From JAGMES01 sp023128035 (GTDB lineage: Bacteria; Bacillota; Halanaerobiia; DY22613): 64,000 nucleotides of DNA. Location of the stretch: NCBI GenBank assembly GCA_030627905.1, contig DAOVRZ010000014.1, forward strand, positions 4,463-68,462. The letters are read 5' to 3'. The notes under the pieces are model-generated. The model searched no databases and was not told the DNA's origin. It saw only the letters and a program-made list of their open reading frames with translations. Within the stretch, counting starts at the first letter, position 1. Every line of letters begins with the position of its first letter. Made by a program: the position numbers and the translations under genes. This document shows positions 17,066 to 24,419 of this stretch, in pieces.

Positions 17066-19158
17066 TGGTCTTCACCACTTTCGAAAATTTGGATAAAATA
17101 GTCTAAAATCCCCTCATAGATACCCTGTGCAGCCTTTTGACGAAAATCTTCATCTACTAAAAGAGCTTCCTCTTCTTTTTTGGAGAGAAAAGCTACTTCA
17201 ACCAGTGCTGCCGGCATTGTTGTATGATTTAGAACATAAAAATTAGATGATTTAACACCACGATCATAAAGTTGAATCTGATTAATTAATTGAATCTGAA
17301 TAGCTTGAGCTAGTTGACTAGATCCCCCCTGACGGCTAGCAGAAATGAATGTTTCTGTTCCACCAGGCTCATCCCCCACAAAAGAATTACAATGAATACT
17401 AATAAAAATCTCTGCATTTAACTGATTAGCTAAATCAACCCGTTCACCCAGAGTTGGATAAACATCTTTATCCCGAGTCATGATCACAGTAGCACCCATG
17501 CTTTTCAATAACTCTTTTGTTTTCATTCCTATATCTAATGTAATATCTTTCTCAAATTTTCCGTTAGCAGAAACTGCACCCGGATCAATACCACCATGTC
17601 CAGGATCAAGAACAATCAACTTCCCAAAAAGCGGGTTCTGCCCTAAACCAACCTCAATTTTCTGTGATCTCTTTTCAGATATAACTTGATGACTTACATA
17701 TTGTGTTAAATCAAAAACTATCCTTACCTTATCAGGATACTGATGCATTCTAATATTTTTGATAATCCCTTTTTCACTAAGAATTTGGTCAGTCTGAAGT
17801 TTAGAAATCGCTCCAAAAAGATCAACTATCAACCGATCTGGATTTGGTAAATACCAGGCATTATAGGTTATAGGGGTACTGGTTTTAATCACTATTCGTT
17901 GATTTACACCTTCCATAATACCAATACTCACCAGTTCATTATCACTATACTCTTCGCCAACATCTAACAAAACTATATCAATACCATCTTCAGTATTTTT
18001 CTTAGTATCATCTAGTTCATCAGGCGTCTGAAATGGTTTTTCTTCTGGAAAATCCTCTGTATTTCCAGATTCTTTTACTTTTACTATTATTTCTTTAGCA
18101 GTTTCACCACGAAGAATGTTGTACTCAATTTTATCAGAAAGATCCAGAACTAATCGAGCAACTTGAGGTTCCCAGGACATTTGACTTGCACGAACTTTTT
18201 TTATTAAACTATGAGTAATAGATATAGTTTTCTCGGAAAGTTGTAACGTCTGATCCATAAGATCAATTACTAGACGATGAGGATTAGTTAATTCTAGTAT
18301 CTTATAATCTCGAATTTCTCCAGTTGATTTAATGGATATCCCTTGTTTTTTTAATTCAACCTCTCTAATCCCTGGAGCAAAAGCAACTTTCAATATAAAT
18401 CCTTCAGAACCCATCTCTTCAGATATATCATATTTTACTAAATTATTAAACTCCATGACAATTCGAACAGTCTCCGTATCATGCTGAGCAATCTTAACAC
18501 TTTTAAAGGCATAAGTTTCTTCCAATAAACTAGTTACCTTTGCAGCTAAAGCGGATTCTTCTAAATCAATCACTAAACGATCTGGTGCACTTAATACATG
18601 CGAAGTAAATGGAATCTTCTTGGTCGAGGTGATCACTAAAGTTTCACCTGTTAAGCTTTCTTCATAACTCAAATCCCGCACCCAATTAGATGGCTTATAA
18701 ACTTTAGCTATCTTCTTTTCATCATCCCATTTTAATAATAAACCAAAATGTTGAGCGAAAAAATTCAGCGGAATCATCGTTTGTCCTTCAATAATCTGGG
18801 GTACAACCGATAATCTTTCATCATATATTCCGCTGATAGTATCCTGTTTACCTGGATTAATTGAAACTATTGGGTTATTTATCTGCATCCTAATCTGATA
18901 TTCGCGATCAAATTTAAAATTAAGAACTTTAAGTAATCCAAACCATTCTATCTCTCCATCAAAACCTTCCACCACACTCCTTGCGGGAGCAAGAATCTCA
19001 TCATTTTCTAATACAAATGGTACATCGTCGAACCTCTTATCCAAAATTTGCATAGTCATTTTATCTAGAGCTAAAGCCTGCCGAGAGACTATTCCTCCTA
19101 AGACCATAATTATAACAAAAACAAATAATACATTATATAAAATTTTACGTTTTATCAT
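17062..19158 (-). CDS. N-acetylmuramoyl-L-alanine amidase with AMIN domains
   Basis: A 698-residue exported enzyme. After an N-terminal signal/anchor (residues 8-30) comes a copper-amine-oxidase-type stalk domain (about 35-155; EILAPARSVVEGF and GQTMIPLNFFAQHFG). At least three AMIN repeats follow; DRLVIDLEE, HRLVIDLMD and DRLIVDLFG mark them. The C-terminal Amidase_3 domain (about 510-690) has the zinc site LDPGHGGIDPGA, then SIHCNS and the glutamate in LVEVAFLSKKEE. It cleaves peptide stems from glycan strands. AMIN repeats bind peptidoglycan and target the enzyme to the septum. Confidence 0.95.
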   Translation of the reverse strand: MIKRKILYNVLFVFVIIMVLGGIVSRQALALDKMTMQILDKRFDDVPFVLENDEILAPARSVVEGFDGEIEWFGLLKVLNFKFDREYQIRMQINNPIVSINPGKQDTISGIYDERLSVVPQIIEGQTMIPLNFFAQHFGLLLKWDDEKKIAKVYKPSNWVRDLSYEESLTGETLVITSTKKIPFTSHVLSAPDRLVIDLEESALAAKVTSLLEETYAFKSVKIAQHDTETVRIVMEFNNLVKYDISEEMGSEGFILKVAFAPGIREVELKKQGISIKSTGEIRDYKILELTNPHRLVIDLMDQTLQLSEKTISITHSLIKKVRASQMSWEPQVARLVLDLSDKIEYNILRGETAKEIIVKVKESGNTEDFPEEKPFQTPDELDDTKKNTEDGIDIVLLDVGEEYSDNELVSIGIMEGVNQRIVIKTSTPITYNAWYLPNPDRLIVDLFGAISKLQTDQILSEKGIIKNIRMHQYPDKVRIVFDLTQYVSHQVISEKRSQKIEVGLGQNPLFGKLIVLDPGHGGIDPGAVSANGKFEKDITLDIGMKTKELLKSMGATVIMTRDKDVYPTLGERVDLANQLNAEIFISIHCNSFVGDEPGGTETFISASRQGGSSQLAQAIQIQLINQIQLYDRGVKSSNFYVLNHTTMPAALVEVAFLSKKEEEALLVDEDFRQKAAQGIYEGILDYFIQIFESGEDQ

Positions 19159-19490
19159 ATCTACACTCCTTTATTACTACTCTTACCTCTACATTTAGGG
19201 CTTGAAATATACTTCTCGTTTATTGGTCGAATTTCCTTCAAAGATAAATTATTTTGGGGAAAATAGTGAGGATATGATAAGGAACAATCTTATGCAGAAT
19301 AAAAATACAACTTAAAAGAAAAACTATTTCTATAACATGATTCGACCACAAAAAGTATTTTAGTCGCACTTGCATACCATATAAAGTACTGACCTCGCCA
19401 ATTCAGTACTTTATATGGTATGCAAGCTCTTGTGTGACTACTTTTTGTGGGCTAATCATGACATTAATAAAAAACTTAGGAGTGTTCAAT
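19159..19490. other. Intergenic region between divergent genes
   Basis: A stretch of 332 bases between the amidase start and the next plus-strand gene. It contains the palindromic element at 19337-19459. Apart from a ribosome site for 19491 I see no gene in it. Confidence 0.7.
19337..19459. mobile_element. Palindromic MITE-like element, copy 1
   Basis: A 123-bp near-perfect palindrome. The ends read ATGATTCGACCACAAAAAG (left) and, on the other strand, ATGATTAGCCCACAAAAAG (right); the right end equals the end of the IS1182-like element at 63322. The inner arms, TTGCATACCATATAAAGTAC and its complement, surround a loop of about 10 bases. It has no coding capacity. It is probably mobilised in trans by the IS1182-like transposase. 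Confidence 0.85.
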
Positions 19491-19952
19491 ATGAAAATAA
19501 AAGATCCTTTACTCTTGTCCATGTTTTCAGGAAGTATTGCCGCTATTGCAGCCAATTTATTTTTATACACTATTAATTACTTTCTACCAGGTGATAATAT
19601 TAATATGCCAGAATTAACAGCAGAAATTTTTCTTAAAGTCGTACCTGAAAATATTGATATCATCACCAGAACCTTAGGGTTTATATGGAGTATGATAGTT
19701 GGCGGTATTTATTCAATTGTATATATTATTACCCTTTATATAACTGAGTGGAATTGGTTTACTACTAAAGCAATTCTAGTAATTTTAGGAGAATGGTTAG
19801 TAGGAGCTGGCACTGTTATGAGTTTATTGACAATTGGATTTTATACAAGAGATGAGCCAGCATCAATAGCAGCGTTTTTTATCGCTCATATCTTTTTTGC
19901 AATTATCTTATCACTTTTGGTGAAAAGATTCGGTGAAAAATTTACTACATAA
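19491..19952 (+). CDS. Small four-helix membrane protein
   Basis: A 153-residue protein with four predicted membrane segments (SMFSGSIAAIAANLFLYTI, LGFIWSMIVGGIYSIVYII, AILVILGEWLVGAGTVMSLL, AFFIAHIFFAIILSLLV). ATG 19491 follows TTAGGAG at good spacing. An upstream in-frame ATG at 19434 falls inside the MITE-like element and has no ribosome site, so I reject it. Family not recognised. It is followed at once by a long perfect terminator hairpin. Confidence 0.7.
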   Translation: MKIKDPLLLSMFSGSIAAIAANLFLYTINYFLPGDNINMPELTAEIFLKVVPENIDIITRTLGFIWSMIVGGIYSIVYIITLYITEWNWFTTKAILVILGEWLVGAGTVMSLLTIGFYTRDEPASIAAFFIAHIFFAIILSLLVKRFGEKFTT

Positions 19953-19955
19953 TTT

Positions 19956-20015
19956 AATTTTCATAAAAAGAATCCTCAGAAAAATACCTTCCCGAGGATT
20001 CTTTTTATGAAAATT
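19956..20015. terminator. Long perfect hairpin after 19952
   Basis: Two 22-base arms (left arm 19956-19977, right 19994-20015) are exact complements around a 16-base loop. It begins four bases after a stop codon. The arms are unusually long for a simple terminator. Confidence 0.8.
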
Positions 20016-20225
20016 ATTCCAAGGATTAAAAGCCAAAAGTTAATATTTGTTCCTAACATTATGAACTCCGTAAAAAAGAATTACATCTATATTTGTCATA
20101 TGAAAAAGTATAATATTACTTATATTGATCGTTTTGAAAAATTCCCAATCTCAGAAGCTAACTTACAAAAAGAAGTGGAAAATTTCATTTTGATTCTTAG
20201 GGAAGGCATTGGTGTAGGTAGATAA
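20007..20225 (+). CDS. Doubtful 72-codon ORF
   Basis: An open frame whose first ATG lies in the right arm of a terminator hairpin and has no ribosome site. Later internal ATGs (as in MKKYNITYIDRFEKFP) are possible starts. A second long hairpin follows its stop directly, which is the main argument that something here is transcribed. No family is recognised. It may be a decayed gene tail. Confidence 0.25.
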   Translation: MKIIPRIKSQKLIFVPNIMNSVKKNYIYICHMKKYNITYIDRFEKFPISEANLQKEVENFILILREGIGVGR

Positions 20226-20279
20226 AATAAAGTAAGTCTCTACTTATTACAAAGTAGAGACTTACTTTATTTTATCTAA
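20220..20279. terminator. Long perfect hairpin between convergent frames
   Basis: About 26 bases on each side (20220-20245 and 20252-20277) are exact complements around a six-base loop. It overlaps the stop codons of the doubtful ORF and of the XRE gene. It can terminate transcription in both directions. Confidence 0.8.
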
Positions 20280-20785
20280 ATCTTTGTCCGTATTAAATTA
20301 ATTATCTCTTCTGCTTCTTCTTCCGGCATATTAAGTGCAATCATACAAATCTCCCGTATTGCATTAAGACAATACATAATTGAATCTTCAAAATCAATAA
20401 GATCTACTCCTACTACTCTACCCATCTGTTCTAACTGGTCTTCCTCAAGCCTAGACTCTCCTTCTTCCACACACATAAGAACTTTTTCATCCATATCGAC
20501 TTGTTTAGCAATATCACTTAAATCAATCCCCTGTTTCTCACGATAAGCACGAAGTTTACAACCATGGCCATAATATTTACCTTTAGTATCTATGAAAAAA
20601 ATAGGATCAATATCAAAAAAGTTAGATAAAGCTGAAAGTAGACCAAATGAGGGTTGTCTTTTACCATTCTCCATTTGTGAAATATGACTACTTGTAACTC
20701 CTACTCCAGCTGCTACTTCTTCAAGAGATAACTTTTTTTTCTTTCTCAGTTTAAATAATCTTTCCCCAGAAAAAATACTAACCAT
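20276..20785 (-). CDS. XRE-family regulator with two HTH-like segments
   Basis: A 169-residue cytosolic DNA-binding protein. Residues 7-62 form a Cro/CI helix-turn-helix (RLFKLRKKKKLSLEEVAAGV, SSHISQMENGKRQPS). Residues 73-125 look like a second, diverged HTH (KLRAYREKQGIDLSDIAKQV, CVEEGESRLEEDQ). The C-terminus, MPEEEAEEIINLIRTKI, is a short acidic helix. A near-perfect promoter overlapped by a palindrome lies directly upstream, which suggests autoregulation. The target is unknown. Confidence 0.9.
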   Translation of the reverse strand: MVSIFSGERLFKLRKKKKLSLEEVAAGVGVTSSHISQMENGKRQPSFGLLSALSNFFDIDPIFFIDTKGKYYGHGCKLRAYREKQGIDLSDIAKQVDMDEKVLMCVEEGESRLEEDQLEQMGRVVGVDLIDFEDSIMYCLNAIREICMIALNMPEEEAEEIINLIRTKI

Positions 20786-20811
20786 AAGTACACACCTCCC
20801 TTTCCCATTTT

Positions 20812-20840
20812 ATTATAACTGGATAAGTATTTATTGTCAA
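20812..20840 (-). promoter_or_regulatory. Consensus sigma-A promoter of the XRE gene
   Basis: Reading the minus strand, TTGACA (20835-20840) and TATAAT (20812-20817) are separated by exactly 17 bases. The -10 lies about 27 bases upstream of the start codon, leaving room for the GGGAGGTG ribosome site. Confidence 0.85.
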
Positions 20841-20844
20841 TAAA
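20830..20844. promoter_or_regulatory. Candidate operator over the -35 box
   Basis: TTTATTG-T-CAATAAA is a perfect 15-bp palindrome covering the -35 hexamer of the XRE promoter. Another CAATAAA half-site follows at 20847-20853. The position suits self-repression by the XRE protein; this is inference. Confidence 0.55.
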
Positions 20845-21271
20845 ATCAATAAATGTTTATGTTTAACTAGAAGTTAATTAATCTACTCGCTCACCTTCTG
20901 AATATATTATTTTATAATTTCATATAATAATATAGTTGTTTATAACTTCCTTAACAAAGATCCGTTGACTAGTATAAACTTTCACAGTTCAAATGCAAAG
21001 CCTCGTTTAATGGCATATCATATATAAAAAAAGCGATACCTAAGTCAGCTCGACTTATCAAAATTAACTTATAACAGAATGTATTAGCACTAAACTAAAC
21101 TTTCTTTGAAATATAAAACTATGCAGAGCTGACTTTTTTAAGGAGCTTTTTTTCTATATATGATATGCCATTAAACGCGACTCTACACCGAACTCGAAAG
21201 TTTTAATCAACGAGTAAGATTTAACATTTTTGTTTATACTAAAAATAGTTAAAATGATTGGAGGGAGTAGA
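20841..21271. other. Intergenic region before RNase J
   Basis: No gene is seen. It holds the operator region at its left end, AT-rich sequence, and the 174-bp element with long inverted ends at 21004-21177. Confidence 0.6.
21004..21177. repeat. 174-bp element with ~31-bp terminal inverted repeats
   Basis: The left end 21004-21034 (starting CGTTTAATGGCATATCATAT) is repeated in inverse at 21145-21177, with one or two inserted bases. A second, inner pair (AAGTCAGCTC/GAGCTGACTT) is nested inside. There is no ORF. It may be a non-autonomous transposable element, or a structured 5' leader of the RNase J gene, whose start lies 94 bases further on. Confidence 0.75.
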
Positions 21272-22948
21272 ATGTCCATTTCTAAGGAACCACAAATATC
21301 AATAATACCTCTTGGAGGACGAGGAGAAATTGGAAATAATATGATCGTCATTGAAGATGATGATCATATTATTATTCTAGACTCTGGAATTATGTTCCCA
21401 GAAGAAGAACACTATGGTGTTGATCTAATAATCCCAGATATAAGATATCTTCTTGAAAAGAAAGATAAAATTAAGGCAATTATTATTTCTCATGGTCACG
21501 AAGATCATATCGGTGCTATCCCATATGTTTTACGTCAGATAAATATCCCAATTTACGGCACTTGTCTAACTCTTGGATTAATTAAACTTAAACTCAAAGA
21601 ATTTGGACTACTCGAAGATGCACAATTACAAGAATTGAACGCTGGTGAAAAAACTCAAATTGGTAATTTTGAAATTGAATTTATTCATATCAATCACAGT
21701 ATTCCAGATTCTGTTGTTATGGCTATTCGAACAAAAGTTGGAACTATTGTTTATACTGGTGATTATAAATTTGACCACACTCCTGTAAGTGGAAAACCTG
21801 CTGATCTACAACGTTTAGGAGAAATCGGCTCTAAAGGTGTTTTAGTTCTTCTCTCAGACAGTACTAATTCAGAAAGGGAAGGAACAACCCTTTCTGAACG
21901 AGTTGTATGTCATGCAATTGAGGAGTCTTTTAAGCTTATTAATAGCAGAATCATTATCTCAACATTTTCAACTAACATCGATAGAATTCAACATATTTTT
22001 CAAGCCGCTTGGAAGACAGGTCGCAAAGTAGCCATTACTGGTCGTAGTATGGTTAATGTCATCGAAATTGCTTCTCAATTGGGCAAGCTAAATATCCCTG
22101 ATGAAACCCTAATTGATCTAAGAAAGATCAATAGTTTACTGCCAAATCAAGTTGTTTTGCTTATGACTGGTAGCCAAGGTGAACCTATGGCAGCTCTGAC
22201 ACGAATTGCTAGAGGAGATCATCGCCAAATCTCCATTATGCCAGGAGATACTGTTATTCTTTCTTCCATGCCAATTCCAGGTAATGAACGGTCCATCGGA
22301 CAGACTATAAACCAACTTTACAAACAAGGTGCTGAAGTACTTTATGATGGAATGATTGATGCTCATGCTTCTGGTCATGCCTGTCAGGAAGAGATTAAAC
22401 TCATGTTAAACTTAATCAGACCCCAATTTCTTATCCCTGTTCACGGTGAATATCGTCATCTTTATCATCAAAGTAAATTAGCAAAGCAAGTAGGGATAGA
22501 TGAGAAAAATATTTTTATTACTGATAATGGCGTTCGTGTCAATCTCACCTCTGACCGCTGCTGGATAAATGGTAAAGTACCCTCTGGAGAAGTAATGATT
22601 GATGGCCTAGGAGTAGGAGATGTTGGCGATATCGTCTTAAGAGATCGAAGAATGTTATCTCAAAACGGAATTGTTATTGTCTCTTTAACAATTAACGGGA
22701 AAACAGGTAAGGTAGTAGCCGGGCCATCTATTCTCTCCAGAGGATTTGTCTTTGTGAAAGAATCAAAAGAACTAATTGTGAAAGCAGAACATCTTGCTCG
22801 TGAAGCTTTAAAAGAATTAGAAAGTAATAACGTAACTGATTGGTCAACAATAAAAAAAGTAGTCACCGATTCTATCGACAACTACTTTTATCAAAAAACT
22901 AAACGTAAACCAATCATTTTACCCATTATTATGGAAATAAATAACTAA
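21272..22948 (+). CDS. rnj: Ribonuclease J
   Basis: A 558-residue metallo-beta-lactamase/beta-CASP RNase. The zinc site is ISHGHEDHIGAIPY; further signatures are TGDYKFDHTP, LLSDSTNSEREGTT, SGHACQEEIKLML and PVHGEYRHL. RNase J combines endo- and 5'-3' exonuclease activities in mRNA decay and rRNA maturation. The start at ATG 21272 follows GGAGGGAG; an earlier in-frame ATG lacks such a site. Length fits the family. Confidence 0.96.
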   Translation: MSISKEPQISIIPLGGRGEIGNNMIVIEDDDHIIILDSGIMFPEEEHYGVDLIIPDIRYLLEKKDKIKAIIISHGHEDHIGAIPYVLRQINIPIYGTCLTLGLIKLKLKEFGLLEDAQLQELNAGEKTQIGNFEIEFIHINHSIPDSVVMAIRTKVGTIVYTGDYKFDHTPVSGKPADLQRLGEIGSKGVLVLLSDSTNSEREGTTLSERVVCHAIEESFKLINSRIIISTFSTNIDRIQHIFQAAWKTGRKVAITGRSMVNVIEIASQLGKLNIPDETLIDLRKINSLLPNQVVLLMTGSQGEPMAALTRIARGDHRQISIMPGDTVILSSMPIPGNERSIGQTINQLYKQGAEVLYDGMIDAHASGHACQEEIKLMLNLIRPQFLIPVHGEYRHLYHQSKLAKQVGIDEKNIFITDNGVRVNLTSDRCWINGKVPSGEVMIDGLGVGDVGDIVLRDRRMLSQNGIVIVSLTINGKTGKVVAGPSILSRGFVFVKESKELIVKAEHLAREALKELESNNVTDWSTIKKVVTDSIDNYFYQKTKRKPIILPIIMEINN

Positions 22949-22950
22949 TA

Positions 22951-23248
22951 GATCCCGAAGAGATTTATTACATCATTTTAAATCATACTGAGCCTGATTC
23001 TATGTATTCTTATTTAAGATCAGAAAAAGCACTCTTCTCCTGTGATTCCTTTGAATGTCATTACAGTGAAGGTGAAAAGATTTTTAATGGTCATCTAGAT
23101 ATTCATCCTGAAGGTCACGTTTTCATTGGTTATACCTCTGCTTATGGCTATTGAACCTGGTGTAAGAGTTAAATTCATTCCGTCAAAAGAGCAAACGGAA
23201 GAATGTCGTGCTTTTGCGCGTAAAGTTGTTGAGGCCTTGCAAAAATAA
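22951..23248 (+). pseudogene. Remnant of a flavodiiron (FprA-type) protein gene
   Basis: Frame one, starting right after the RNase J stop, reads DPEEIYYIILNHTEPDSMYS and later ALFSCDSFECHYSEGEKIFNG. These match the 'NHTEPDHSG' and 'dafg.hf' parts of flavodiiron proteins, but the metal-ligand region is degraded. It ends in a stop after GYTSAYGY. A second frame continues with EPGVRVKFIPSKEQTEECRA and ends ARKVVEALQK, the usual flavodiiron C-terminus. Roughly 300 bases remain of about 1200, so large deletions and a frameshift are implied. The intact rubredoxin gene next door is the natural redox partner. Confidence 0.8.
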
Positions 23249-23272
23249 CTTTAAAAAGGAAGTGGTATTTCT

Positions 23273-23437
23273 ATGGAAAAGTATACCTGTACGATTTGTA
23301 GTTATATCTATAACCCTGAAAAAGGTAATCCAGAAAACGGTATTAAACCAGGTACAACTTTTGAAGATTTACCCGATAATTGGGTCTGCCCAGAATGTGG
23401 AATGGGTAAAGATGTCTTTGAAGAACATAATGAATAA
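23273..23437 (+). CDS. Rubredoxin
   Basis: A 54-residue iron protein with both CxxC knuckles: C6-T-I-C9 and C39-P-E-C42. The family's YIYNPEKG and PDNWVCPECG segments are present. It carries single electrons in the cytoplasm, commonly to flavodiiron proteins or rubrerythrin for oxygen and peroxide defence. The start follows AAGGAAGTGG. It lies 24 bases after the flavodiiron remnant, so its original partner gene is gone. Confidence 0.97.
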   Translation: MEKYTCTICSYIYNPEKGNPENGIKPGTTFEDLPDNWVCPECGMGKDVFEEHNE

Positions 23438-23440
23438 AAA

Positions 23441-23466
23441 AAATTGCCCCTTGAGGGCAATTTTTT
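23441..23466 (+). terminator. Rubredoxin terminator
   Basis: AAATTGCCC pairs with GGGCAATTT around a short loop and ends in a T-run, four bases after the stop. Confidence 0.9.
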
Positions 23467-23542
23467 ATTCTTTTACTTAAGTAATTTCCTCCAGTATAGT
23501 TTATCTATTGTGAAACAGACTAAACGCAAAGGAGGTGAATGA

Positions 23543-23782
23543 ATGCGGACAAGTAGAAAACTGAACAGAGATCTTATAGGAAATCGAGCAACTCGAAGAA
23601 ATCGGTACAGATCTATAGAAGGTATGATTAAAATGAAAAAACTTCATGACATGGAGACTGCTGGTGTCATTGAGCATATTGACTCCCACTACATGAATGA
23701 AGCGTTGGCTGATCCTAAACAATCTCTTCCACGTCCAAGGAGTGATTTACCCAAAAATAATTGTCACGAGCCTAAAGTATAA
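23543..23782 (+). CDS. Small basic protein of unknown function
   Basis: A 79-residue protein with a strong ribosome site (AAAGGAGGTG) seven bases before ATG 23543 and its own terminator at 23786. The N-terminal 35 residues are rich in arginine and lysine (RTSRKLNRDLIGNRATRRNR), and the C-terminus is proline-rich. No cysteine pairs, signal peptide or membrane segment. The charge pattern suggests nucleic-acid or membrane-surface contact, but I do not recognise a family. Confidence 0.65.
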   Translation: MRTSRKLNRDLIGNRATRRNRYRSIEGMIKMKKLHDMETAGVIEHIDSHYMNEALADPKQSLPRPRSDLPKNNCHEPKV

Positions 23783-23785
23783 AAA

Positions 23786-23811
23786 TAGAGGGATCATTGA
23801 TCCCTCTATCC
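23786..23811. terminator. Bidirectional terminator
   Basis: AGAGGGATCA and its exact complement in a tight hairpin between convergent genes. It overlaps the stop region of the minus-strand gene at 23806. Confidence 0.8.
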
Positions 23812-24279
23812 TTCTAATGCAAGTAAAACTGTTTTTAAACTAGTCTTAGTATAATCTGGGTTACAGAAATATATCTCAGAATACTTCTTACCCTGTTCTT
23901 GAAGTTTTCTAGAAAATTCACGAGTACTTTTATTTAAGTTTTTTATCGTTATTGTTGTGATAGATGTATATACAGGAACATCGTTATAGACTTTTATATT
24001 ATTACCTGGTGTAACAATACCATGTATCTCAAGCAAAATTTTAGTAAATAAGAGTCCTTTCTTTATCAAAACCATCGGATTAGAAGGAATTTGATAACCT
24101 TTACCACACACCACATCAAAAATTTTCTCTATTTCTTGTTCTAACTTTTTTTGAGCTTTACCACTGAAAATAGTGTTAAAAATCGGTATTTTATACACAT
24201 AAAACGCTTTTCGATCCCAAATAAGTTCACTATGATCCCAATCGCTCAACTCCGGGCCAGAGTCACTTGAGTCTGACAT
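23806..24279 (-). CDS. Hypothetical protein
   Basis: A 157-residue cytosolic protein with a good AAAGGAGGAG ribosome site. The N-terminus is acidic and serine-rich (MSDSSDSGPELSDWDHSEL). The middle contains a helical stretch (KAQKKLEQEIEKIFDVVCGKGY) and the C-terminal half is beta-rich. No recognised domain. It lies between a convergent small gene and the YhaN-like gene. Confidence 0.6.
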   Translation of the reverse strand: MSDSSDSGPELSDWDHSELIWDRKAFYVYKIPIFNTIFSGKAQKKLEQEIEKIFDVVCGKGYQIPSNPMVLIKKGLLFTKILLEIHGIVTPGNNIKVYNDVPVYTSITTITIKNLNKSTREFSRKLQEQGKKYSEIYFCNPDYTKTSLKTVLLALEG

Positions 24280-24419
24280 TCTTAAAACTCCTCCTTTAAA
24301 ATAGTCTTACCTTTATTATATAGGATGTGAAATTATACTTTCAAACTCTTCAGGCACCATATTTAGCTTTTAACCCGCTCTTTCTATCACTATATAATTT
24401 ATGCTCATTATTCCTTCAA

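Noticed and set aside
19434..19490. Earlier ATG for the small membrane protein
   Set aside because: Falls in the MITE-like element and lacks a ribosome site; ATG 19491 is well placed.
22136..22378. 80-codon minus-strand ORF opposite RNase J
   Set aside because: Antisense shadow of a conserved coding sequence.
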